This document shows, piece after piece, positions 8,911 to 17,508 of a DNA stretch of 64,000 nt (the stretch's first letter is position 1; every line of letters starts with the position of its first letter). The DNA is from a virus, in the IMG/VR virus record IMGVR_UViG_3300044797_000098, positions 62,001 to 126,000 of that record; one strand, given 5' to 3'. The notes below the pieces were generated by a model. It saw only the letters and a list, made by a program, of their open reading frames with translations, was not told the origin of the DNA and did no database searches. The position numbers were made by a program, and so were the translations under genes.

Positions 8911-8950
8911 AACGCGAAGCCTCTGCCTTAAGGCAGAGGTAGTTCACAAC
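8911..8950 (+). mobile_element. Solitary IS200/IS605-like right-end hairpin
   Basis: A perfect 20-bp palindrome (8920-8939, CCTCTGCCTTAAGGCAGAGG) is flanked by GAAACGCGAAG on the left and TAGTTCAC on the right. That AAG-stem-TAGTTCAC layout is, from memory, typical of the right ends of IS200/IS605 (TnpB) elements, where it forms the 3' hairpin of the omega RNA. No tnpA or tnpB is present in the window and only ~135 nt separate it from the FAD gene, so this is a remnant or a captured end. Its G+C content stands out from the surrounding sequence. The reverse strand translates as V-N-Y-L-C-L-K-A-E-A-S-R-F and continues to a stop at 8831, which I do not count as a gene. Confidence 0.45.
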
Positions 8951-9003
8951 AATATAATTAACTATTAGCAGTGGTGATGCTAAAAAATTGGTATTACTAT
9001 AGA

Positions 9004-10257
9004 ATGGCAATACTTTTTCCAGCAGGGATCGACAATTCGAGTACCTTACCCACAGTGATTGACAACATCACGCCTGTGCAGGCAAGTGATGTTAATATTT
9101 TACGTGATGCAATAATCGCTATTGAAGCTTGTCTAGGAATCAAACCACAAGGAATCTACACAACCGTACGTGCTAGATTAGATGCACTAGATATGATCAT
9201 AGCGTCTATTATTTCCGGTGGTGGCGGAGGAGGAGGCGGTGGAGGATCTGTTAATTTTGCTGGTGATTTAACTGGTACATCAAATCATCAAGTCGTTATT
9301 GGATTGCAAACAAGACCAGTAAATCCTATAACACCAATACCGGGCCAGGCATTAATTTTTGATGGATATCAATGGAATCCAAGCACTAATTTTTTGGGAC
9401 AAGAGATTATCACAGGACCAATACTTTCAACATCAGAAAATACCGGGTTAATAGAATTAGACGGTAAGTTCATAGTAAATGGTATATCTATTTCCTCGTC
9501 ATCCACTTCCGATATGGGACAAGGTATTATTTATTATGATTCTACTTTGAATAAGTTTCAAGTATCCGAGGACGGCGGTTCATACGTAAATCTTGTTGGT
9601 GGCTCCTCAGGAGGCGTTGCCAGTGGTGATTTGGATGGATATTACCCTGATCCGGTTGTAATTGGCTTACAAACAATACCAGTAAATCAAACAGTTCCAA
9701 CGCCAGGTCAAGCACTAATATATGATGGCTATGAATGGACTCCTGGAAGCAATTTTATTAGTCAAGATATATTCACCACTGGTAGTATAACTACCGGACC
9801 GGATTTATCAACATCCACTACCACAGGATTACTAACGCTAGATGGCAAAATGATTATCAATAGTATTGATACATCATTAATATCCGATGCTGGTCAAGCA
9901 ATAATCTATTTTGATGGTTATACAAATAATTTATTGATATCAGAAAATGGTAATTCTTATGTAAGTATTTTTGCTGATATTCGTAATATAAACAACGTTA
10001 GCGGAAACTATACCACAACCCAGCAGGATTCTACTATATTAGTAATTTCAAGTTCATCACCAATAACAATTAATTTGGTTAACAGTCCAATAACTGGAAC
10101 AATACAAACCGTGAAAGACAAGTCAGGTAATGCAGGAACTTACAACATAACTGTACAATCTTCTGCGCTTATCGATGGATTATCTATTTATGTAATTTCT
10201 GCTAATAATGGTAAGGCAAGTTTTATATTCGATGGCAGCAATTGGTATAGCATATAA
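9004..10257 (+). CDS. Tail-fibre protein with N-terminal virion-anchor-like domain
   Basis: 417 residues from the ATG at 9004. This start is chosen because M-A-I-L-F-P-A aligns with the start of the paralogue at 17509-18699; GTG codons at 8971-8976 and an ATG at 8977 are alternatives, and none has a good ribosome binding site. Residues ~1-60 (L-P-T-V-x-D-N-I, then V-N-I-L-R-D-A-I and R-A-R-L-D-A-L) form a domain shared with the paralogue and are likely the attachment part. A run of ten glycines follows, then two copies of a G-D-L-x-G...V-V-I-G-L-Q module and a C-terminal domain with K-D-K-S-G-N-A-G-T. All are usual tail-fibre parts. The fibre genes downstream read the same way. Confidence 0.8.
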   Translation: MAILFPAGIDNSSTLPTVIDNITPVQASDVNILRDAIIAIEACLGIKPQGIYTTVRARLDALDMIIASIISGGGGGGGGGGSVNFAGDLTGTSNHQVVIGLQTRPVNPITPIPGQALIFDGYQWNPSTNFLGQEIITGPILSTSENTGLIELDGKFIVNGISISSSSTSDMGQGIIYYDSTLNKFQVSEDGGSYVNLVGGSSGGVASGDLDGYYPDPVVIGLQTIPVNQTVPTPGQALIYDGYEWTPGSNFISQDIFTTGSITTGPDLSTSTTTGLLTLDGKMIINSIDTSLISDAGQAIIYFDGYTNNLLISENGNSYVSIFADIRNINNVSGNYTTTQQDSTILVISSSSPITINLVNSPITGTIQTVKDKSGNAGTYNITVQSSALIDGLSIYVISANNGKASFIFDGSNWYSI

Positions 10258-10271
10258 TAATTTTGTATATT
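10242..10271 (+). promoter_or_regulatory. Weak candidate promoter before the large fibre gene
   Basis: TTGGTA (10242-10247), 18 nt, then TATATT (10266-10271), ending 14 nt before the ATG at 10286. The -10 is the same hexamer used in the stronger minus-strand promoters, but the -35 matches only four of six bases and the region is AT-rich. Confidence 0.25.
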
Positions 10272-10285
10272 CAATAGGAACATAA

Positions 10286-13200
10286 ATGTCTTTTACCGGA
10301 AAACCAACTAATGCTAATGAACTAATTCTTTGGAATGGTACGGAGTTTTATAGTGGTAAATTAACTGGCAATAATATCGATACAACTTCCACCACAGCCA
10401 TACAAATAAATGGTGAGTTCATTGGAACATCTTTTGGTGTTAATAATGGAACAACAATACCAACAATTGCAAGTGGTACCGGAGTTCCAAGTACAACACC
10501 CCCAGATGGTTCATTATTTATGCGAACCGATGGTACATCAACAAGTGGATTATACACGTATCAAGCAGGAGTATGGAGTTCGGTTGCAGGCAGTGGAGTA
10601 TTTAGTGCTGGCGGAGATCTTTCTGGTACATCGTCAAGTCAAACCGTAATAGGTATTCAAGGTAATCCTGTTGAATCAGGTATACTTGGAAGTGCGCAAG
10701 ACGGTTATGTATTGACTTGGGTTAATGCATCCGATCAGTGGCAACCAAAACCAACTACAACTGAAACAGTGGATATATTCGGTGATGTTAATGGTACAAC
10801 CGCTGCATCAACTGTTGTTGCAATACAGGGAAACACCGTAACATCTGGTGCTCTTACAAAAGGTCAGTTTTTTGTCGCAACGAGTACAAGTAACTGGGCT
10901 CCAACAACATTATCAGGAGATGTTAGTGAAAGTGCTACAACACCTGGAAAATTAACTGTAATTCAAATAAACGGTTCAACTGTTCCGGCTGGTGGTTCGC
11001 TAACAACAGGAAATGTATTACAAGTCAATGGCAGTAGTAGTTTAACTTATTCAGCAATAAATCTTGCCGGTGGTAGCAATTATGTTACCGGTGTTCTTCC
11101 AACTGCTAATCAAGCAAATCAAACTTTATCGGGTGATGTTACTGGAACAACAAACTCAAATATAGTTGCGTCATTGGACGGATACTCATTACCGAGTCCA
11201 ACTCCCGGTGTATTAGAGGAAATAGGCGGAAGTCTAGTCTGGAGTACAGTAAATCTTGCAAGCAGTACTTACGTATCTGGTATATTACCAACAGCAAATC
11301 AAGCTAATCAATCACTAACTTTGACCGGTGATATTACTGGAACTGGAACAACTGCAAGCACCAGCACTACATTAGCAACAACAGGTGTAACTGCCTCTAG
11401 TTATGGTAGTTCAACACAAGTTGGAACCTTTACTGTTGATGCAAAAGGCAGATTAACCGCTGCATCAAATGTAACTATATCTGGTACTACACCAGGCGGT
11501 AGCGCAGGAGGAGATCTTAGTGGAACTTATCCTAATCCAACTATTGGATCATTAGATGGCTATACTTTACCGTCACCTACAGCAGGCGTGTTAGAAGAAG
11601 TTGGCGGAAATCTTGTATGGAGCACTGTTAATTTAGCGAGTTCTACATACGTTAGCGGAGTGTTACCAACTGCAAACCAAGCTAATCAAACTTTATCTGG
11701 TGATGCCACTGGTAATACAGGTGCAGTTGTAATTAATCTAAGCGGTGATGTTACTGGTCGAGTAGGCTCAACCGTATTATCTGCAATTGATGGATATTCA
11801 TTACCAAGTCCCGGACAATATCAAGGCGTATTACAATCAGCAAGTAATGGAACTTTAACTTGGGGACCTGTAAATCTTGCTTCATCAAATTATGTTACTG
11901 GTATCTTGCCAACTGCAAATCAAGCTGCCCAAACAATGGGCGGAGACGTTTCTGGAACAACTGCAAGTGCAACAGTAATTAAAGTTGATGGCGTATCTTA
12001 TCCAGCAAGCCCAAGCACTAATACAGTACCAGTTGTTACTGCAAGTAATACCGTTACATACCAGCAAATTGCCGACGCTCAAGTGTCTGCAACTGCTGCA
12101 ATCGCTGGTACAAAAATAAGCCCTAATTTTGGAACTCAAAATGTAACTACATCTGGTAATATAACAACAACAAGTACCGGATCTATTACATCAAATACAA
12201 CTGTAACAGCAGTTAGTGGAGTTATTACTCCGTCAGTTGATACATCTGGGGCATCTACACTAACACTTGGAACAACCAATGCTACCAAGGTACAAATTGG
12301 TACAAGTGGTAACACAACTGAAGTACTTGGCAATTTACAAGTTGATGGTGCTGAAACAATTATTGGTACAAGTGTGTTCCAACAAGCTGCAACATTCGAG
12401 GGTAATACAACAGTTGCTGATGGTTATAGTTTTACAGTGATCGGTGCTACTGGCGGAACATTCTCTATAAACGGAGATGGAGCATCCACATTATCAACTA
12501 GTTCAGGCGCATTGACTATTGATGGTTATGCTAGCACGCTTATACAAGCAAATGGGTCTACTCAAATAGATGTTAGCACTAATGGAGTACAACTATTCTC
12601 TGGATCACAATCACTTGGCGGAGGAGTTGGAGTACTTGGATTTACTAATGCAACAACGAACCCAACAACTAATCCATCAAACGGCGCTATACTTTATTCA
12701 TCAGGTGGCGTACTAAATATACGACAATCTAATGGTACCACATTCCCAATTACATCTGGTGCAACTGCATTTACTGCTGGTGGAGATTTATCTGGAACAG
12801 CAACAAGCCAACAAGTAATATCATTGACTGGTACTACCGGAACAGTTAGTACGGCGTCGTCCACAAGCACAATTCAATTCAATACATCTTCAACATCACC
12901 AACATTTAATCAAGCAAATAATACGGCTGCTTCTGGAACTGGAACAGCACTAACAGTACAAGCACAAAACGCTACAGGAACGACAAGTACTGGTGGTGCA
13001 TTACATCTAACATCAGGAACTGGTACAAGTACAGCAGGAAATGTTCTAATTCAAACCGGTGGCACTACACAATTAACTGTATCACCAAGCGGAGTTACAT
13101 TAGCTTCATTAGCCGGCGGAGGATCACAAGCATTCGTTACTGTTAGCACTGGTGGCGTAATATCCACAACTGCTATGGCTGCTGGTGGAGATCTATCTGG

Positions 13201-14845
13201 TACATATCCAAATCCAACTGTTGCAAAAGTAGACGGAGTTTCTTACCCAGCCAGTCCAAGCACAAATACAGTACCGGTTGTTACTGCAAGTAATACCGTT
13301 ACATACCAGCAAATTGCTAATGCCCAAATATCATCTACGGCTAATATAGCTGTTAGTAAATTAGCTGCTGGTACAGCTGCACAATTATTGCTTAATAATT
13401 CTACACCTACTCCAACTTGGACAACGGTTAGCGGTGATGCAACAATATCATCTACTGGTAGCATTACAGTTGTATCTTTGGATGGTTATTCTCTACCAAG
13501 CCCAACTCCTGGTGTTTTACAAGAGGTTGGTGGTAATTTAGTATGGGGTGCAGTCAATCTAGCTTCTTCTACCTACGTTACCGGTGTTCTTCCAACTGCA
13601 AATCAAGCCAATCAATCGCTTACACTAACGGGTGATGTAACAAGTTCAGGTGGCACAACAGGATCAGCATCTACAACGGTTGCAAAAATACAGGGAGTTA
13701 CAATCAGCGGAACTCCAAGTGCTGGTTATGTGCTGGAAGCAACGTCTTCAACTGCTGCTTCTTGGCAAGCACCAAGTAGTGATATCATATTAGGTGGTGA
13801 TGTAACTGGAACTGCAACTGCAAATATTGTATCATCAATCGACGGTTATTCACTCCCAAACCCAGGGCAACATCAAGGTGTATTGCAATCTGCAAGCAAT
13901 GGCACGCTCTCTTGGAGCACAGTAAATCTTGCATCAAGTTCATACGTATCTGGTAATCTTCCAGTTACAAACATTGCTCCTGGTACTTCTGCTCAAGTAT
14001 TAATGAGCAACGGAACTCCTGCAACAACTTGGACTACATTAAGCGGTGATGTTACAGTAAATGCGACTGGTGGCACAACAGTCAATAGTATTAGCGGAAG
14101 CTCACCAATAAATATAACACCAGCAACATTACAATGGGCACAAGGTACTGTTACACCAGTAATAAATCAAGCAGCTGCAGCAGCTAACGGAACATCTTTC
14201 ACAATAAGTGCACAAAACGCTGGCGGAAGTAACCATATCGGCGGAAATCTAGTTTTATCATCTGGGGCTAAAACTGGTAGCGGATACGATGGTTATATAT
14301 ATCTAGAAGCTGGTGGAAATGTAGAAGCATTCGTTATGTCTGCTGATGCAACAAGCGACGGTGGTTTCGGTATTGGTACTACACCCGGAAGTGATCCAAC
14401 AATTACTCGTGGTTCTGGTATTCCAACCACAACTCAACCAAATGGAAGCCTTTTCTTACGAACTGACGGAACTAATGCTTCGGCTCTATATGTCCGACAA
14501 TCGGCTGTTTGGTCTGCTATTGCCCCTGGTCTCCCTGGTCTCGCTGCCCCTGTTACAGCGGGTATCAGAACGATTACTGGAACTTATACTGTGGATGCAT
14601 CAGGCAATGATTATCTCATTTATATCAACTCAGCATCTGCTTTCAATCTCACATTACCAGCACCGACAACTGGGCGCGTGATTGTTGTCAAAGACATATC
14701 GGGTGCATTGGAAACGCACAATTGCACTCTCGTCCGACACGGAAGTGAAAACATCGAAGGGCTTGCAGCATCAAGAGTTCTCAATACCAACTTTGGTAAT
14801 TACACGATTACGTCTGATGGAACAAACTGGTTTATAGGAAACTAA
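10286..14845 (+). CDS. Large modular tail-fibre protein
   Basis: 1,519 residues, rich in Thr, Ser, Gly and Val, with no enzyme motif. At least four copies of a module read (L/I)-D-G-Y-(S/T)-L-P-(S/N)-P, then W-(S/G)-x-V-N-L-A-S-S and G-x-L-P-(T/V); a second module (S-Y-P-A-S-P-S-T-N-T-V-P-V-V) occurs twice with near-identical DNA around 12000-12080 and 13240-13320. A third, with G-S-L-F-(M/L)-R-T-D-G-T, appears near residue 75 and again near residue 1390. The C-terminus (T-V-D-A-S-G-N-D-Y then V-V-K-D-I-S-G-A) is the domain also closing the two related fibres. It is probably a trimeric receptor-binding fibre. AGGAACATAA precedes the ATG, and the next gene starts one base after the stop. Confidence 0.85.
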   Translation: MSFTGKPTNANELILWNGTEFYSGKLTGNNIDTTSTTAIQINGEFIGTSFGVNNGTTIPTIASGTGVPSTTPPDGSLFMRTDGTSTSGLYTYQAGVWSSVAGSGVFSAGGDLSGTSSSQTVIGIQGNPVESGILGSAQDGYVLTWVNASDQWQPKPTTTETVDIFGDVNGTTAASTVVAIQGNTVTSGALTKGQFFVATSTSNWAPTTLSGDVSESATTPGKLTVIQINGSTVPAGGSLTTGNVLQVNGSSSLTYSAINLAGGSNYVTGVLPTANQANQTLSGDVTGTTNSNIVASLDGYSLPSPTPGVLEEIGGSLVWSTVNLASSTYVSGILPTANQANQSLTLTGDITGTGTTASTSTTLATTGVTASSYGSSTQVGTFTVDAKGRLTAASNVTISGTTPGGSAGGDLSGTYPNPTIGSLDGYTLPSPTAGVLEEVGGNLVWSTVNLASSTYVSGVLPTANQANQTLSGDATGNTGAVVINLSGDVTGRVGSTVLSAIDGYSLPSPGQYQGVLQSASNGTLTWGPVNLASSNYVTGILPTANQAAQTMGGDVSGTTASATVIKVDGVSYPASPSTNTVPVVTASNTVTYQQIADAQVSATAAIAGTKISPNFGTQNVTTSGNITTTSTGSITSNTTVTAVSGVITPSVDTSGASTLTLGTTNATKVQIGTSGNTTEVLGNLQVDGAETIIGTSVFQQAATFEGNTTVADGYSFTVIGATGGTFSINGDGASTLSTSSGALTIDGYASTLIQANGSTQIDVSTNGVQLFSGSQSLGGGVGVLGFTNATTNPTTNPSNGAILYSSGGVLNIRQSNGTTFPITSGATAFTAGGDLSGTATSQQVISLTGTTGTVSTASSTSTIQFNTSSTSPTFNQANNTAASGTGTALTVQAQNATGTTSTGGALHLTSGTGTSTAGNVLIQTGGTTQLTVSPSGVTLASLAGGGSQAFVTVSTGGVISTTAMAAGGDLSGTYPNPTVAKVDGVSYPASPSTNTVPVVTASNTVTYQQIANAQISSTANIAVSKLAAGTAAQLLLNNSTPTPTWTTVSGDATISSTGSITVVSLDGYSLPSPTPGVLQEVGGNLVWGAVNLASSTYVTGVLPTANQANQSLTLTGDVTSSGGTTGSASTTVAKIQGVTISGTPSAGYVLEATSSTAASWQAPSSDIILGGDVTGTATANIVSSIDGYSLPNPGQHQGVLQSASNGTLSWSTVNLASSSYVSGNLPVTNIAPGTSAQVLMSNGTPATTWTTLSGDVTVNATGGTTVNSISGSSPINITPATLQWAQGTVTPVINQAAAAANGTSFTISAQNAGGSNHIGGNLVLSSGAKTGSGYDGYIYLEAGGNVEAFVMSADATSDGGFGIGTTPGSDPTITRGSGIPTTTQPNGSLFLRTDGTNASALYVRQSAVWSAIAPGLPGLAAPVTAGIRTITGTYTVDASGNDYLIYINSASAFNLTLPAPTTGRVIVVKDISGALETHNCTLVRHGSENIEGLAASRVLNTNFGNYTITSDGTNWFIGN

Positions 14846-14846
14846 C

Positions 14847-15683
14847 ATGGCAAATGGATTTTCAAAAGTAGTTTTCACTGCAAGTAGCACTCCATGGGTT
14901 TGTCCCGCGGGTATAACAGAAGTCTTACTTATTGGCTTTGGGGGTGGCGGTGGAGGCGGTGGTGGTCAATCAGGATCTGGCACTACAACGCAAACTGGTG
15001 GTGGTGGTGGAGGTGGTGGAGGCTCTATTCAATCTTCTGTCTATGTTTCGGTTGTGCCGGGAACTACTTATACCGTTGCAATAGGTGCAGGCGGACTAGG
15101 TGGTGCTGCTGGCAACAATGGTAGTCCGGGTGGTAATAGCACTTTCGGATCACTTGCAACATTCTATGGGGCTTCTGGTGGAGGACAAGGAGTCTTTTCA
15201 GGAACCTATGGCGGGGCTTCTTTTACGGATGGCTATCAAGGTGGAACCAATGTCTATTCCTATTCAATCGGTTCAGCAGCTGGCTCTACTCCCAACTTTC
15301 TTACTCCTGGTGCTGGTGGCAATAGTCCTGGCTCTAGCGGTGCTATCAACGGTGCAGCTGGTAATAACGGCAATGCCAATCTTGTCAACGGGTCTGGTGG
15401 TATTGCGGGCGCTGCTGGAACCAAAGCGACCAATTCAGGTGGTTGCGGAGGTGGTGGTGGCGGTGGTGGACCTAATGGCAGTGGTGGCAATGGTGGCAAT
15501 GGTGGCAACGGCATATCGTCCGGCACTGCTGGCTCAGGGAGCGTTGGAGGCTCTGCCAATGCTAATTCAGGAGCAGGTGGTGGAGGAGGCGGTCAAGGCG
15601 GTAACGGCACTACTGCTGGCACTGGTGGCGCTGGTGGTAATGGTGGTAGCGGTCAGATAACACTTATAGCAGTGGGTTTCTAA
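14847..15683 (+). CDS. Glycine-rich tail adhesin
   Basis: 278 residues. The first ~40 residues (F-T-A-S-S-T-P-W-V-C-P-A-G-I-T-E-V-L-L-I-G) form the beta-strand start of the phage glycine-rich domain family; the rest is dominated by poly-glycine runs and G-N-G-G repeats. Such proteins can fold as packed polyglycine helices at fibre tips (known for gp38-like adhesins of T-even relatives). The last strand is Q-I-T-L-I-A-V-G-F. It starts one base after the large fibre stop, with AGGAAACTAAC before ATG, so coupled translation and a tip-adhesin role are likely. Confidence 0.8.
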   Translation: MANGFSKVVFTASSTPWVCPAGITEVLLIGFGGGGGGGGGQSGSGTTTQTGGGGGGGGGSIQSSVYVSVVPGTTYTVAIGAGGLGGAAGNNGSPGGNSTFGSLATFYGASGGGQGVFSGTYGGASFTDGYQGGTNVYSYSIGSAAGSTPNFLTPGAGGNSPGSSGAINGAAGNNGNANLVNGSGGIAGAAGTKATNSGGCGGGGGGGGPNGSGGNGGNGGNGISSGTAGSGSVGGSANANSGAGGGGGGQGGNGTTAGTGGAGGNGGSGQITLIAVGF

Positions 15684-15684
15684 A

Positions 15685-17184
15685 ATGGCTTCTCAACTTT
15701 TTCCAATCCCATTAGGTGTTGGTGTAGGGGGAAAAGATGATCCTTTTCAACTTCCACCAAACAAGCTATTACAACTGTATAACGGAATCTTTCGTTATAC
15801 GAATAGAGTTGATCTGCGCTGGGGATATAATTCCCTTGGAAAACAGATTGTTGGTTCTAATCTAACAATCACTTCTGGCGCAGCGATCAATGCTTTTGAA
15901 CAAGAGCTTCTTATCTATGATAATACATATGCCTACTCATATAGCAAGACAGAAAATGCTTGGCTAAATCGTGGTATTGAAAGATCTGTTATAGTTTCTT
16001 CTCAACTTATTATAGCAAACAACAATCAACAACTTTCACCAGACTTAGCGATTCTCAATGGAATTGAAGTTTTCGTATGGGAAGATTCACTTGGAACATT
16101 GAGATATTCTGTATTCGATTCATCTGTTGGCAATGTCATTCTCAATAATAACATTCTTTATACTGGTTGCCCGTCTGCCAATGTTAGACCAAAAGCCATG
16201 AGCTTTGCTGCATCTAATATGATTCCAATCTTCTTTGTGAATGCCAGCGGGCAACTACTGTTCGTTGTAATAAATCCAAACAATCCAACAAAAATCAATA
16301 CATACGCACAGATTCTTGCCAATGGATTATCCAATCCAGCATACTATGATGCAACCGTTGTTGGAAGTTCTATCTACATAGCTTACTATACTTCAACATC
16401 AGTTCAACTTATTCAAGTCAATTCCAATTTTATTATCCAAAGTCAAGTGCAGGTTGCAACAATATCATCAGTTCCAACTGGGTCGATCAATGTTGGTTCA
16501 GACTTATTGAATAACATCTATGTTTCATTCGTTGATAATAGTTCTAACACAACAGTGCAAACAGCAGTATATAGTTCAAGCCTTGTTCAACTTTCTGCTC
16601 CAACAGCAACTATAACTCAATCAACAGGCACTATCGCATCCGTTGCATCAATCAATGGAATGGTTTATGCAGAAGCAAAAGGGTCTGTTGTAGGCGGAGT
16701 CTATAACAATGTTATATACCAGAATACAATCTCCACTGCTGGCACCGTTGGTTCTACATCTGTATTTATTAGATCTCTTGGACTTGCATCAAAACCATTT
16801 TATTACAACGGAGTTGTTTACGTCAATGTTGCATCACAATCAGCATTGCAACCAACATACTTTACATTAGACAGTTCTGCTAATGTTGTAGCAAAGATGC
16901 TTCCCGGTCTTGGCGGAGGTTTGATTCAATCATCTGATTATACTCTACCAGAATGTCCATCATATTCAACTGGTATATTCAAGTTTCCCAATCTTCAATA
17001 TGGTGTTCCGATATCAGAAGAAGGTGTTGTCTTTGGTCTTCTTGGAGTGAATTGCACAACTCTCAACTTCTATAATTCCAATCAATTCCTCTCTGCCATA
17101 ATGAACAATTCATTATATACAGTTGGTGGTATCCTTCAACAATATGACGGATCAAAATACTTCGAGTCAGGTTATCGCTTCTAG
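15685..17184 (+). CDS. Hypothetical virion-associated protein, probably beta-propeller-like
   Basis: 499 residues. The N-terminus (L-F-P-I-P-L-G-V-G-V-G-G-K-D-D-P-F-Q-L-P-P-N-K) is compact, followed by repeated short beta hairpins such as G-S-S-I-Y-I-A-Y-Y, N-N-I-Y-V-S-F-V-D and N-G-V-V-Y-V-N-V. This suggests a blade-type beta-propeller, inferred from repeats only. It starts one base after the glycine-rich adhesin stop and is in the same fibre operon. It overlaps the next glycine-rich reading frame by up to 41 bases in a different frame. Its DGY content is zero, unlike the flanking fibres. Confidence 0.65.
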   Translation: MASQLFPIPLGVGVGGKDDPFQLPPNKLLQLYNGIFRYTNRVDLRWGYNSLGKQIVGSNLTITSGAAINAFEQELLIYDNTYAYSYSKTENAWLNRGIERSVIVSSQLIIANNNQQLSPDLAILNGIEVFVWEDSLGTLRYSVFDSSVGNVILNNNILYTGCPSANVRPKAMSFAASNMIPIFFVNASGQLLFVVINPNNPTKINTYAQILANGLSNPAYYDATVVGSSIYIAYYTSTSVQLIQVNSNFIIQSQVQVATISSVPTGSINVGSDLLNNIYVSFVDNSSNTTVQTAVYSSSLVQLSAPTATITQSTGTIASVASINGMVYAEAKGSVVGGVYNNVIYQNTISTAGTVGSTSVFIRSLGLASKPFYYNGVVYVNVASQSALQPTYFTLDSSANVVAKMLPGLGGGLIQSSDYTLPECPSYSTGIFKFPNLQYGVPISEEGVVFGLLGVNCTTLNFYNSNQFLSAIMNNSLYTVGGILQQYDGSKYFESGYRF

Positions 17185-17506
17185 CAATTTACTTGGACAA
17201 TTATCAATGGGCGGATCTGGGGCTTACACTGGCGTTACTTCTTTTGCTGGTTTGGCAAATGCTGTCGGTAATGGTTCTTATACTGGTGGAGCAGCTGGTG
17301 GTACTTTTGGTGGCGGTGGCGGTGGAGCCGGACCTCAAGGTGCTGGTGCAGCAGGCGGAGCCTCTGGAGCTGGCGGTTCTTCTGCTAGTGCTAATACGGG
17401 AGCGGGTGGTGGTGGTGGTGGCGGTGCAAATGGATCGAGTGGGTTTGCCTCTGGTGCTGGTGGTGCAGGTGGATCCGGATCTTTGCAAATCACTTATGTT
17501 CTATAA
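17144..17506 (+). CDS. Glycine-rich adhesin fragment (duplicated C-terminal module)
   Basis: Up to 120 residues from the ATG at 17144, or ~100 from the ATG at 17207; neither has a convincing ribosome binding site. From residue ~22 it reads as poly-Gly/Ala/Ser with G-G-G-G-G-G-A-G-P-Q-G and S-A-N-T-G-A-G-G-G-G, closely parallel to the end of the adhesin at 14847-15683, and it finishes S-L-Q-I-T-Y-V-L. It lacks that protein's N-terminal domain. The frame is +1 relative to the preceding gene, so it could be a remnant of duplication, a separate small protein, or a frameshift extension. Convergent with the next gene two bases later. Confidence 0.45.
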   Translation: MTDQNTSSQVIASSNLLGQLSMGGSGAYTGVTSFAGLANAVGNGSYTGGAAGGTFGGGGGGAGPQGAGAAGGASGAGGSSASANTGAGGGGGGGANGSSGFASGAGGAGGSGSLQITYVL

Positions 17507-17508
17507 TT

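Noticed and set aside
8831-8947. Minus-strand 38-residue reading frame starting V-N-Y-L-C-L-K
   Set aside because: Its first part is just the translation of the IS605-like hairpin, there is no ribosome binding site and the frame runs back into the fibre gene.
12136-12333. Minus-strand valine-rich frame within the large fibre gene
   Set aside because: Antisense shadow of repetitive Thr/Ser codons.
15260-15559. Minus-strand proline-rich frame under the glycine-rich adhesin
   Set aside because: Glycine codons read in reverse give proline; it is a composition shadow of the plus-strand gene.
17150-17190. Programmed frameshift joining the 499-residue protein to the glycine-rich frame
   Set aside because: The +1 site at TTC TAG C would require poor re-pairing of the Phe tRNA and I see no upstream Shine-Dalgarno stimulator; kept only as a possibility.
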